Positions 1-7,805 of a stretch of DNA of 64,000 bases are shown piece after piece (position 1 is the first letter of the stretch; each line of letters begins with the position of its first letter). Source of the stretch: Mycolicibacterium aurum (GTDB lineage: Bacteria; Actinomycetota; Actinomycetes; Mycobacteriales; Mycobacteriaceae); assembly GCA_900078775.1 (NCBI GenBank), contig LT549889.1, positions 5,704,001-5,768,000 on the forward strand. Reading direction: 5' to 3'. The notes under the pieces are model-generated. The model did not search any database and was not told the DNA's origin. It saw only the letters and a list, made by a program, of their open reading frames with translations. Both the position numbers and the translations under genes were made by a program.

Positions 1-214
1 CGGTCACCGCGACGTAGCAGGGCATCGACACCTGGCCGAAGCCGTAGGGCTCGGGTATCGCGAGGCCGAAGATCCCGATCTCTTTCATCGTGTCGATGAG
101 TTCGCCCGGGTAGGTGTTGGCGTGTTCGAGCTCGCGCACCACAGGGCGAACCTGCTTGTCGACGAACTGGCGAACCGCCTCGACGAGGGCGGTTTCCTCT
201 CCGGACAATGCCAC
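1..214 (-). CDS. acyl-CoA dehydrogenase, N-terminal part (cut by window edge)
   Basis: This is the first 71 residues of a flavin acyl-CoA dehydrogenase, the enzyme that makes trans-2-enoyl-CoA in beta-oxidation. The GTG start at 214 opens with VALSGEETALVEAV, and the segment carries the helical N-terminal signature, with DKQVRPVVRELE followed by MKEIGIFGLAIPEPYGF. That glycine/proline-rich segment is typical of family N-termini. The FAD-binding and catalytic regions lie outside the window, so substrate class cannot be judged. A GA-rich Shine-Dalgarno-like stretch (GAGAGGAC) precedes the start. Family identity is secure; the specific function is unknown. Confidence 0.85.
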   Translation of the reverse strand, partial: MALSGEETALVEAVRQFVDKQVRPVVRELEHANTYPGELIDTMKEIGIFGLAIPEPYGFGQVSMPCYVAVT

Positions 215-293
215 GCTGCTGTCCTCTCTATAGAAAATATTCGATGGAACATAGCAGCATGGTGCGCCGATAGGCGAGGGCTGGAGTCGCAGA

Positions 294-668
294 TCAGGGT
301 TTGAGCGGAACGCAGTCGTGCAAACCGCCCGGATCGGTGCCCGCACCCGGCTCGATGGCGCTACGGTGCAGCACCGCCCGGCCGGGCATCAGTCGCACGA
401 CCGAGTCGGTGACCTCGGCGGTGCCGTCCACGATCAGCGAGTAGCCGGTCGGCTCCCGGGGCGGCCACAGCACGGTGACGGCCGGATGCGCGGTCGCGTT
501 TCGCGCGGTGGTGTTCCCGACCGGCCCGACCACGAACACCCCGTTCTCCAGCGCCGGCGTGACGGCCACGGTGTGCGCGCGGAAATCGTCACCCACGGTG
601 ATCAGATAGCCGAACGGGAAATCCGCCAGCGTCTCGGCGAGCTTGTCGAGGTCCACCTTCACGCTCAT
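294..668 (-). CDS. pyridoxamine 5'-phosphate oxidase-fold protein (flavin/F420 type)
   Basis: A 124-residue protein starting MSVKVDLDKLAETLADFP. It has the short split-barrel pattern of the PNPOx-like superfamily: FGYLITVGDDFRAHTVAV, then VGPVGNTTARNATAHPAVTVLWPP. Members bind FMN, F420 or haem and are often small oxidoreductases; the cofactor cannot be settled here. The much longer upstream frame is an antisense shadow of the SDR gene. On the minus strand a TATTGT hexamer (675-680) lies 6 nt before the ATG, which favours this start and a leaderless transcript. The next gene is divergent, 39 bp away. Confidence 0.8.
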   Translation of the reverse strand: MSVKVDLDKLAETLADFPFGYLITVGDDFRAHTVAVTPALENGVFVVGPVGNTTARNATAHPAVTVLWPPREPTGYSLIVDGTAEVTDSVVRLMPGRAVLHRSAIEPGAGTDPGGLHDCVPLKP

Positions 669-707
669 GTGGGAACAATAACGACGCCACGGGTAGTTTC
701 CGAACGC

Positions 708-1517
708 ATGGCCCTCCCCGCACCCACACCCGACACCACCGCCGTCGTCACCGGAGCCTCCTCGGGCATCGGGGCGGACCTCGCCCGTGAGCTCGCCGCC
801 CGCGGACACGGGGTGACCCTGGTCGCCCGCCGCGAGGACCGGTTGCGGGATCTCGCCGAGGAACTGTCCGGGCGGGTCCGGGTCGAGGTCGTCGCCGCCG
901 ATGTCGCCGATCCCGCGGCGCGCGCCGACCTGCTCGCCGAGGTGCAGCGGCGGGGGCTGACCGTCGACATCCTGGTCAACAACGCCGGCATCGGCACCAT
1001 CGGCGCCGTGCTGGACTCCACCCCGGAGGCTGAGGTCGCGCAGGTGCGGGTCAACGTCGAGGCCGTCATCGACCTGAGCACCCGGGCCGTGCAGCAGATG
1101 GTGCCGCGGCGCCGGGGCGCGATCCTCAACGTCGGCTCGACGGCCGGGTTCCAGCCGTTTCCGGGCCAGGCCGGATACGCCGCGACCAAGGCCTTCGTCC
1201 GGTCCTACACCGAGGGGTTGCGGGCCGAGCTGGCCGGCACCGGAGTGACCGTGGCGGCGCTGCATCCCGGCCCGGTGCGTACTGAATTCCTCTCTGTCGC
1301 AGGGATGGACGAACGCACCTTCGCCGACGCGTTCCCGAAATTCATGTGGTTGAGCCCCCGCGAGGTCGCCAAGGCGGGCATCGGCGGGCTGGCCGAGGAC
1401 CGGGGTGAGGTGATCCCCGGATTGCCGAATCAGATCGGCGCCAAGGTGTTCGGGCTGCTACCCAATCGACTGTTGTTGCCGCTGCTGAAGAAGCAGCATC
1501 CGGCGCTACGCGGGTAG
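708..1517 (+). CDS. SDR family NAD(P)-dependent oxidoreductase
   Basis: A 269-residue classical short-chain dehydrogenase/reductase. Near the N-terminus is the cofactor motif TGASSGIG, then NNAG (in LVNNAGIG), a catalytic Ser region (NVGSTAG) and the YxxxK pair in YAATKAF. The motif order and length fit classical SDRs, which oxidise alcohols or reduce ketones on lipids and other small molecules; the substrate is not evident. The ATG was chosen because the family N-terminus begins just before the Rossmann motif and because TAGTTT (694-699) lies 8 nt upstream. Its 3' end overlaps the convergent amidohydrolase by 12 bp. Confidence 0.9.
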   Translation: MALPAPTPDTTAVVTGASSGIGADLARELAARGHGVTLVARREDRLRDLAEELSGRVRVEVVAADVADPAARADLLAEVQRRGLTVDILVNNAGIGTIGAVLDSTPEAEVAQVRVNVEAVIDLSTRAVQQMVPRRRGAILNVGSTAGFQPFPGQAGYAATKAFVRSYTEGLRAELAGTGVTVAALHPGPVRTEFLSVAGMDERTFADAFPKFMWLSPREVAKAGIGGLAEDRGEVIPGLPNQIGAKVFGLLPNRLLLPLLKKQHPALRG

Positions 1518-3257
1518 TGGCCGGCGTCCGCGCACCAGCCGCCCGGGCCGGGCATCGGTGGGCACCCCGTTCTCGGCGATGATCTCGCCCGACACGATGG
1601 TGGCCACGTAGCCCTCTGCGGTCTGGTCCAGTCGGCGTCCACCCGCGGGCAGATCGTGGACGACGACGGGGCGGTGCAGTTTCAGACCCTCGGCGTCGAT
1701 GACGTTGAGGTCGGCCTTGAAGCCGACGGCGATGCGGCCCCGGTCGGCGAGCCCGGCCACCCGGGCGGGCACCGAGGTCAACTCGCGGACCGTCTCGGCC
1801 ACCGACAGCCGACCCTCGGCCCGGTCGCGTACCCAGTGGGTCAGCATGTAGGTGGGAAAGCTGGCGTCGCAGATCATTCCGTAGTGGGCACCGCCGTCGC
1901 CGAGCCCGAGGACCACGTCCTCGCGGCGGATCAACTCGGCGACCGTATCCAGCGAGCCGTCCCGGAAGTTGGCGAGGGTGACCATCAGCATCGCCTTGCC
2001 GTCATCGTCGAGCACCCGGTCGTAAGCCTCCTCCAGCGGGCTCACCCCGCGGGCCCGGGCCCGTTCGGCGATGCTGTCGGAGCGGTCGGGTTCGTAATTC
2101 GGCGGATCCTGCAGCGGGAACATCCACTCGAATGCCTGCGCGGCGAACATCAGCGGGTGCCCGTCCCCGGCGGGTGTGTCGTTCAGGATCCGTTCCCGCA
2201 CATCGGGTTTGCGCATCTCGGCGACCCGCTCGGCCAGTGGCAGATCCGCGAGCTCGCGGTAGCTGGGATACAGCACGAACGGATGGCCGGACAGCTCGAG
2301 CCCGAGAACCAGGCCGATCGGCCGCGGGAAGATCTGCGCGGTGATCTCGCCGCGGTCGGCGTTGGCCTTCTCCACCATCCGCAGCGCGTCCAGATGCAGC
2401 GGCGGCCCGGCGTTTCCGATGGCCAGCGTGAAGGTGACGGGCAGCCCGACCGTCGCGGCGGCGTCGAACACCGACTGCAGGGCCTGCTCGTAGTCGGTGG
2501 CGAACAGGTCGGGCACGAACTGGATGAGGCCGCCGCCGGCGTCGTCGACTCCGCGGGCGATGGCCTCGATCTCGGCCTGGGCGGCATCGAAACTCGGGAT
2601 CGGCTGCCCGCTCTCGGTCTTGTGGATGGTCAGCCGCGACGAGGCGAAGCCCAGCGCGCCGACCTCGATGGCCTCGGCGGCCAACTTGCGCATCAGGGCC
2701 AGGTCCTCGGCGGTGGCGGGTTCCCGGTTGACGCCGCGCTCGCCCATCACATAGACCCGCAGCGGGGAGTGCGGCAGGAACGCGGCCACATCGATGTCCC
2801 GGTGCCGGGCATCGAGTGCGTCGAGGAATTCCGGGAAGGTCTCCCACGTCCAGGGCAGCCCGTCGACCATGACCACGCCGGGGATGTCCTCCACACCGGC
2901 CATCACGTCGACGAGGGTCTCGTGATCCTCCGGTCGGCACGGCGCGAACCCGACCCCGCAGTTACCCATCACCGCGGTCGTGACGCCATGTGCGGAGGAC
3001 GGGTTGAGCCGGTCGCTCCAGATCGCCTGACCGTCGTAGTGGGTGTGCAGGTCGACGAAGCCGGGGGTGACGAGCAGGCCGGTCGCGTCGATCTCTCGGC
3101 CGCCGGATGCGGTGACGGTGCCGACCGCGCGGATCACGCCGTCGGCGACCGCGACGTCCCCGACATAGGGTTCGCCGCCCAGTCCGTCGACGATGGTGCC
3201 GTTGCGAATGATGAGGTCGTACATTGTCCCGTCGCTTCGCTCGCCCTGATATGTCAT
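1506..3257 (-). CDS. N-acyl-D-amino-acid deacylase-like amidohydrolase
   Basis: A 583-residue member of the metal-dependent amidohydrolase superfamily (D-aminoacylase/dihydroorotase group). It opens with a beta-sandwich segment (YDLIIRNGTIVDG), then the metal-binding HTHYD motif after TPGFVDLHTHYDGQ. Later come GDGGAHYGMICDASF and the C-terminal sandwich with GFKADLNVID. Family members hydrolyse N-acyl amino acids or cyclic amides; the substrate is unassigned. The start at 3257 is preferred because TACATT (minus strand, 3264-3269) sits 6 nt upstream; a second ATG at 3224, right before YDLIIRNG, is the homology-based alternative. Its promoter overlaps that of the divergent VOC gene. Confidence 0.85.
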   Translation of the reverse strand: MTYQGERSDGTMYDLIIRNGTIVDGLGGEPYVGDVAVADGVIRAVGTVTASGGREIDATGLLVTPGFVDLHTHYDGQAIWSDRLNPSSAHGVTTAVMGNCGVGFAPCRPEDHETLVDVMAGVEDIPGVVMVDGLPWTWETFPEFLDALDARHRDIDVAAFLPHSPLRVYVMGERGVNREPATAEDLALMRKLAAEAIEVGALGFASSRLTIHKTESGQPIPSFDAAQAEIEAIARGVDDAGGGLIQFVPDLFATDYEQALQSVFDAAATVGLPVTFTLAIGNAGPPLHLDALRMVEKANADRGEITAQIFPRPIGLVLGLELSGHPFVLYPSYRELADLPLAERVAEMRKPDVRERILNDTPAGDGHPLMFAAQAFEWMFPLQDPPNYEPDRSDSIAERARARGVSPLEEAYDRVLDDDGKAMLMVTLANFRDGSLDTVAELIRREDVVLGLGDGGAHYGMICDASFPTYMLTHWVRDRAEGRLSVAETVRELTSVPARVAGLADRGRIAVGFKADLNVIDAEGLKLHRPVVVHDLPAGGRRLDQTAEGYVATIVSGEIIAENGVPTDARPGRLVRGRRPLPA

Positions 3258-3263
3258 GCCCCG

Positions 3264-3273
3264 AATGTACGGT
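3264..3273. promoter_or_regulatory. overlapping divergent -10 elements (amidohydrolase / VOC)
   Basis: The ten bases AATGTACGGT carry TACATT on the minus strand (3264-3269) and TACGGT on the plus strand (3268-3273), sharing the central TA. Each lies 6 nt from its start codon (3257 minus, 3280 plus), so both genes would be leaderless and would compete for polymerase. Inferred from hexamer match and spacing only. Confidence 0.5.
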
Positions 3274-3279
3274 GGCCGG

Positions 3280-3657
3280 ATGATCGATCACTTCGGAATC
3301 AACTGTGCGGATTGGGAGCGGTCGAAGGCCTTCTACGACAAGGTCCTCGGCGTACTGGGGTACACCCGGCAGCTGGATTACCAGGTCGCCATCGGATACG
3401 GCGCCGACGGCAAACCGGATTTCTGGATAGCCGATCTGAACGCCGGGGAGGCGAGCGGTCCGAATCGGGAGACGCACATCGCGTTCCGGGCGGCGAGCAC
3501 CGAGGCGGTGCAGGCCTTCTACGACGCCGCGCTGGAGTTCGGCGCGGAGTCGCTGCACGCCCCGCGGCTGTGGCCGGAGTATCACCCCGGTTACTTCGGG
3601 GCGTTCGTCCGCGATCCCGACGGCAACAATGTGGAAGCGGTGTTCCACGGGGCCTGA
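3280..3657 (+). CDS. VOC superfamily (glyoxalase/dioxygenase fold) protein
   Basis: A 125-residue protein beginning MIDHFGINCADWERSKAFYD, the usual first beta-alpha unit of the vicinal oxygen chelate fold. It ends with YFGAFVRDPDGNNVEAVFH, where a metal-liganding Glu is expected. Length matches a single-domain, two-module VOC protein. Roles range from glyoxalase to antibiotic binding, and nothing here specifies which. The ATG at 3280 is chosen over an upstream in-frame ATG because it opens the conserved first strand and TACGGT lies 6 nt before it. Confidence 0.85.
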   Translation: MIDHFGINCADWERSKAFYDKVLGVLGYTRQLDYQVAIGYGADGKPDFWIADLNAGEASGPNRETHIAFRAASTEAVQAFYDAALEFGAESLHAPRLWPEYHPGYFGAFVRDPDGNNVEAVFHGA

Positions 3658-3712
3658 GCAGGCAGCCCGGTCTCCCTGTGCGGCCGGGCCGTTCGGCGTA
3701 TGTTCGGTTCAC

Positions 3713-4225
3713 ATGGCCGCCGCTGTCAGAGAACTACTGCGAGACTCCTTCACCCGACTGATCGAACACGTCGACGACCTCACCGACGGACTCACCGACG
3801 ACGTGTCGGAATGGCAGCCGGTGCCGGGGGCGAACAGCATCGCCTGGCTGATCTGGCACAGCGCGCGCTGCCAGGATCTGCAGTTGTGCGCCATCGCCGG
3901 CACCGAGCAGGTGTGGACCCGCGACGGTTGGCTGGACCGGTTCGGCCTGGGTCTGCCGCCCGGCGACATCGGTTACGGGCACGGCCCGGCGGAAGTGGCC
4001 AAGGTGAAGGCGCCGGCCAAGTTGCTTTCCGGCTACTACCACGCGGTGCACAAGGTGACGCTGGAGTACGTCGCGTCCATCGACGAGGGGGAACTCGAGC
4101 GGATCGTCGACGACAACTGGGATCCGCCGGTGACGGCCGGCGCGCGGCTGGTCAGCATCATCGACGACTGCGCCCAGCACCTCGGGCAGGCGGCCTACAT
4201 CAAGGGCACCCTCAAGAAAACTTGA
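3713..4225 (+). CDS. DinB/mycothiol-dependent maleylpyruvate isomerase-like protein
   Basis: A 170-residue helical protein of the DinB-like superfamily. It shows the N-terminal helix LLRDSFTRLIEHVDDLTDGL, the segment NSIAWLIWHSARCQDLQ with a likely metal-binding His, and a second His-containing helix near the end (IDDCAQHLGQAAYIKG). In actinobacteria this fold includes mycothiol-dependent S-transferases and metal-binding hypothetical proteins. A catalytic role is therefore possible but not shown. Start: ATG with TATGTT (3699-3704) 8 nt upstream. It probably stands as its own transcription unit. Confidence 0.75.
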   Translation: MAAAVRELLRDSFTRLIEHVDDLTDGLTDDVSEWQPVPGANSIAWLIWHSARCQDLQLCAIAGTEQVWTRDGWLDRFGLGLPPGDIGYGHGPAEVAKVKAPAKLLSGYYHAVHKVTLEYVASIDEGELERIVDDNWDPPVTAGARLVSIIDDCAQHLGQAAYIKGTLKKT

Positions 4226-4278
4226 CAGGTGTCAACCCCGCTGCGAGCTACGTCACAGCCCAGGTTTAGCATGGGCCT

Positions 4279-5790
4279 ATGACTGCCACTGCTGACCGCT
4301 CCGAGGTCGCCACCATCCTCAATCCCGCCACCGGTGAGGTGGCCGGTGAGGTTCGCTGGACCAATCCCGCCGACGTGCCCCGGATCGCCGCCGGCCTACG
4401 CGAAGCCCAGCGCGGGTGGGAGGCCCGCGGCGCCAAGGGGCGCGCCAAGGTGCTCGCCCGCTACGCCGTCTGGCTGGGCGAACACCGCGATGAGATCGAA
4501 CGACTGCTGATCGCCGAGACCGGCAAGTCGGCGACGGACGCGGCGCAGGAAGTGCCGATGGTGATCGCCATCCTGTCCTACTACATCAAGGCCGTGGAGA
4601 AGGCGATGACGCCGGAGGGCCGGCCCGCCCCGCTGCCGTTCCTGTCCATCAAGAAGATCGAGGTGCACTACCGGCCGCGTCCGGTCGTGGGCATCATCGC
4701 GCCGTGGAACTACCCGGTCGCCAACGCCCTGATGGACGCCATCGGTGCGCTGGCCGCCGGCTGTGCGGTGCTGTTGAAGCCCTCCGAGCGCACCCCGCTG
4801 ACCGCCGAGGTGCTGCTGCGGGGTTGGCTCGACTCCGGCGCGCCCGAGGTGCTCGCCCTGGCCCAGGGCGCCCGTGAGGTGTCCGAGGCCGTCATCGACA
4901 ACGCCGACTACATCCAGTTCACCGGTTCCACCGCCACCGGCCTAAAGGTGGCCGAGCGGGCGGCCCGCCGGCTCACCCCGGTCAGCCTGGAGCTCGGCGG
5001 CAAGGACCCGATGATCGTGCTGGAGGACGCCGACATCGAACTCGCCGCCAACGCCGCGGTCTGGGGCGCGATGTTCAACGCCGGCCAGACCTGCGTGTCG
5101 GTGGAGCGGGTGTACGTCCTCGAGCAGGTCTACGACCAGTTCGTCGCCGCGGTGGTCAAGGCCGTGGAGAACCTCAAGATGGGTGCGGGGGAGGGCAATT
5201 CGTTCGGCGCTCTGATCGACGACTCGCAGGTCGCCGTGACCGCCCGGCACGTCGACGATGCGCTGGCCAAGGGCGCCCGGGCGCTCACCGGCGGTAAGCG
5301 CCCGGAGGGCGAGGGCAGCTTCTACCCGGCCACCGTGCTGGTCGACGTCGACCACTCGATGGCCTGTATGACCGAGGAGACCTTCGGCCCGACGCTGCCG
5401 ATCATGAAGGTGTCCTCGGTCGGCGAGGCCGTCCGGCTGGCCAACGACAGCCCGTACGGGCTGAGCGCCTCGGTGTTCTCCAAGGACACCGCGCGCGCCA
5501 AGGATGTTGCGCTGCAGCTGGATTGCGGGGCCGTCAACGTCAACGACGTGATCTCCAACCTGATGTGCACCACCGCGCCGATGGGCGGGTGGAAGACCTC
5601 GGGAATCGGGGCGCGGTTCGGCGGCATCGACGGGGTGCGCAAGTTCTGCCGGCAGGAGACGGTGGTGGTGCCGCGACTGTCGGTCGGTGCCGGCGGCACC
5701 TACTACAACAACTCGCTCAAGGCGCTGGCCCGGGTCAACAAGATGATGACCAAGATGGCGCTGGCCCGGCCCAAGCGCGAGGCCAGATAG
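4279..5790 (+). CDS. aldehyde dehydrogenase family protein (succinate-semialdehyde type)
   Basis: A 503-residue NAD(P)-dependent aldehyde dehydrogenase. Visible motifs in order are the cofactor segment APWNYPV (about 141), LKPSERTPL, FTGSTATG, the general-base Glu238 in LELGGKD, and catalytic Cys272 in FNAGQTCVSVER. A FGPTLPI segment lies in the C-terminal half, and a short basic tail (ARPKREAR) ends the protein. Similarity is closest to the semialdehyde/broad-specificity class, but the substrate is not determined. TAGCAT (4267-4272) lies 6 nt before the ATG, supporting a leaderless start. A strong stem-loop follows the stop codon. Confidence 0.88.
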   Translation: MTATADRSEVATILNPATGEVAGEVRWTNPADVPRIAAGLREAQRGWEARGAKGRAKVLARYAVWLGEHRDEIERLLIAETGKSATDAAQEVPMVIAILSYYIKAVEKAMTPEGRPAPLPFLSIKKIEVHYRPRPVVGIIAPWNYPVANALMDAIGALAAGCAVLLKPSERTPLTAEVLLRGWLDSGAPEVLALAQGAREVSEAVIDNADYIQFTGSTATGLKVAERAARRLTPVSLELGGKDPMIVLEDADIELAANAAVWGAMFNAGQTCVSVERVYVLEQVYDQFVAAVVKAVENLKMGAGEGNSFGALIDDSQVAVTARHVDDALAKGARALTGGKRPEGEGSFYPATVLVDVDHSMACMTEETFGPTLPIMKVSSVGEAVRLANDSPYGLSASVFSKDTARAKDVALQLDCGAVNVNDVISNLMCTTAPMGGWKTSGIGARFGGIDGVRKFCRQETVVVPRLSVGAGGTYYNNSLKALARVNKMMTKMALARPKREAR

Positions 5791-5803
5791 GCACCCGGCT
5801 GTT

Positions 5804-5836
5804 CACCCGGACGTCACCGTACGGTCCGTCCGGGTG
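5804..5836. promoter_or_regulatory. stem-loop / nested palindrome between ALDH and ppk2
   Basis: Perfect 10-bp inverted repeats CACCCGGACG (5804-5813) and CGTCCGGGTG (5827-5836) flank a second palindrome, ACCGTACGGT (5816-5825). It may terminate the upstream ALDH transcript, although no U-tract follows. It could instead be an operator, because it covers the expected -35 region of the ppk2 promoter. Confidence 0.5.
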
Positions 5837-5850
5837 GATAGCTTCTGCCG

Positions 5851-6708
5851 GTGACCCTGGATCTCTCCGGATACGCCGTCCGCGACGATGACGACGACGA
5901 CCCCGAACTCGTGTTGCTGCCCGACGGGAAGGTTGTCGATACCTGGCGAGAGGGCTACCCGTACGACGAACGGATGAGCCGGGACGAGTACGAGCAGCAG
6001 AAGCGGCTGTTGCAGATCGAGCTGCTCAAGCTGCAGAAGTGGAGCCAGGTCAACGGGCTGCGGCACGTCATCGTCTTCGAGGGGCGTGACGCCGCGGGCA
6101 AGGGCGGCACCATCAAGCGGTTCATGGAACACCTCAACCCGCGCGGCGCCCGGGTGGTGGCGTTGGAGAAGCCGACCGAGAGGGAACGCACCCAGTGGTA
6201 CTTCCAACGCTACGTCGGGCATCTCCCGGCCGCAGGTGAGATCGTGCTGTTCGACCGGTCCTGGTACAACCGGGCCGGGGTCGAGCGGGTGATGGGCTAC
6301 TGCACCCTCAAACAGCACGCCGAGTTCATCCGGCAGGCTCCGCTGTTCGAGCAGATGCTGGTCAACGATGGCATCAGCCTGACCAAGCTGTGGTTCTCGG
6401 TCACCCGGAACGAACAGCGCACGCGGTTCACGATCCGCCAGGTCGACCCGGTGCGCCAGTGGAAGCTGTCGCCGACCGACCTGGCCTCGTTGGACAAGTG
6501 GGACCACTACACCGCGGCCAAGGAAGACATGTTCGCCTGGACCGATACCGAGATCGCGCCGTGGACCGTGGTGAAATCCAACGACAAGAAACGCGCCCGG
6601 ATCAACGCGATGCGCCATGTGCTGAGTAAGTTCGACTACGACAACAAGGACGACGAGGTGATCGGGCAGCCCGATCCGTTGGTCGTGGGCCGAGCACTGT
6701 CGGACTGA
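5851..6708 (+). CDS. ppk2: polyphosphate kinase 2 (PPK2)
   Basis: A 285-residue PPK2, transferring phosphate between polyphosphate and nucleoside di- or monophosphates. An acidic N-terminal stretch (DDDDDD) precedes the P-loop kinase core with Walker A EGRDAAGKGGT (about 77-87) and the Walker B-like region VLFDRSWYNRAG (about 132-143). The basic lid region contains EKPTERERTQWYFQRY. This is the one-domain architecture of mycobacterial Ppk2 (Rv3232c-like). GTG start: TAGCTT (5839-5844) lies 6 nt upstream. A second, divergent PPK2 lies at 19.4-20.3 kb. Confidence 0.92.
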   Translation: MTLDLSGYAVRDDDDDDPELVLLPDGKVVDTWREGYPYDERMSRDEYEQQKRLLQIELLKLQKWSQVNGLRHVIVFEGRDAAGKGGTIKRFMEHLNPRGARVVALEKPTERERTQWYFQRYVGHLPAAGEIVLFDRSWYNRAGVERVMGYCTLKQHAEFIRQAPLFEQMLVNDGISLTKLWFSVTRNEQRTRFTIRQVDPVRQWKLSPTDLASLDKWDHYTAAKEDMFAWTDTEIAPWTVVKSNDKKRARINAMRHVLSKFDYDNKDDEVIGQPDPLVVGRALSD

Positions 6709-6724
6709 CACAGAAAGGAGCGCC

Positions 6725-7582
6725 ATGCGGTCTCTGCTGGCGCTCCTGCTCTGGCTGCTGACCACGGCGCTGCTGGCGGTCAGCATCCCGGCGCTGTGGA
6801 CCCAGCACCACGTGGTCAGCGCCGACGGTTACTCCGACCTGGCGGCCGGGGCGGCCCGCAACCCGGCGCTGCAGCAGCCGATGGCCGCCGAGCTGACCGA
6901 GCAGGTGGTCGCCGCGACCGGTGCCTCCGGCGTGCAGGCCACCCTGATCGGTGCGGCCGCCAACTCCTACACCGGCAGCGAGGTGTTCCCCGGCCAGTTC
7001 GCCGCGGTGAACCGGGTGGCGCACCGTTGGTTGTTCACCAACGACGCGCGGGGCCGCTGGGAGGTCGACCTGTCGCCGATGCTGGCGGACAACTCGATCC
7101 GGCAGACCCTGGACAGCTTCGGCGTGCAGGCGCCCACCACCCTGCAGGTCCCGGTGACCGAGAACGCATCCGGCGGTCTGCGCCCGGGCCAGCTGCGTCC
7201 GGTGGCGGTGTGGGGGCCGTGGGCCAGCGTCGGCGTGGCGGTGCTCACCGTCGTGTTCGCCCTGCTGACCCTCACCGCATCCCGCAAGCGCGGCAAGATG
7301 ATTGCCGCACTCGGCGTGTCCGGCCTACTGGTCGGGGCGGCCGGCTGGGCGGGCATCGAGATCGGGCGGGGCTATGTCGACGACGCACTGTCCGGGACGA
7401 CGGGCAACATCCACGCGATCGCGGATGCAGTGGTCGAGCACGCCGTGGCCAGCATGCACATGTGGCTGAACCTGACGCTCACCGTCGGCGGCGGACTGGT
7501 GATCATCGGCGTGATCGTGTCGCTACTGAGTGGACTGGGCCGGACCCGAGAGGAAGAGCTTCCCGCGACCCGCAGGCGTTGA
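6725..7582 (+). CDS. conserved membrane protein with large extracytoplasmic domain
   Basis: A 285-residue membrane protein of unknown function. It has an N-terminal hydrophobic segment (residues about 4-22), then about 130 residues that would face outward, then three further hydrophobic segments (about 158-180, 190-205, 242-268) and a short basic tail TRRR. The start is well supported by an AAAGGAG Shine-Dalgarno six bases before ATG and by only 16 bp after the ppk2 stop, so the two are probably co-transcribed. Its 3' end overlaps the convergent small gene by 60 bp. No catalytic motif was recognised. Confidence 0.75.
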   Translation: MRSLLALLLWLLTTALLAVSIPALWTQHHVVSADGYSDLAAGAARNPALQQPMAAELTEQVVAATGASGVQATLIGAAANSYTGSEVFPGQFAAVNRVAHRWLFTNDARGRWEVDLSPMLADNSIRQTLDSFGVQAPTTLQVPVTENASGGLRPGQLRPVAVWGPWASVGVAVLTVVFALLTLTASRKRGKMIAALGVSGLLVGAAGWAGIEIGRGYVDDALSGTTGNIHAIADAVVEHAVASMHMWLNLTLTVGGGLVIIGVIVSLLSGLGRTREEELPATRRR

Positions 7583-7795
7583 CCCGCGTGTCGTCCTGGT
7601 CAGCGCTTCCGTGATGCCCAGTGCGATCAGCACATCGGCGGCGGTGATGAACAGCCCGGCCCAGTACATCCACTTGATGGTGGGGTCGGGTTGGACGGCG
7701 AAGTACACGAACAGGAAGATCGGCCCGACGATGCCGCACACCAGCGTCATCGCCTGGATGGCGAGATAGCGCTTGAACACCGCGAACCCGGACAT
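7523..7795 (-). CDS. small membrane protein downstream of prolyl oligopeptidase
   Basis: A 90-residue protein with two hydrophobic segments (AIQAMTLVCGIVGPIFLFVYF and MYWAGLFITAADVLIALGI, the second after a charged DPTIKW loop) and a basic soluble tail. It starts 10 bp after the S9 peptidase stop on the same strand, so an operon is likely. The tail overlaps the convergent membrane-protein gene, so the last 20 or so residues are less certain as functional sequence. Unknown function. Confidence 0.65.
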   Translation of the reverse strand: MSGFAVFKRYLAIQAMTLVCGIVGPIFLFVYFAVQPDPTIKWMYWAGLFITAADVLIALGITEALTRTTRGSTPAGRGKLFLSGPAQSTQ

Positions 7796-7805
7796 CGGGG
7801 TCAGC

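Noticed and set aside
1656..3761. 701-residue plus-strand open frame over the amidohydrolase
   Set aside because: Antisense to a complete amidohydrolase; no recognisable motif in its translation.
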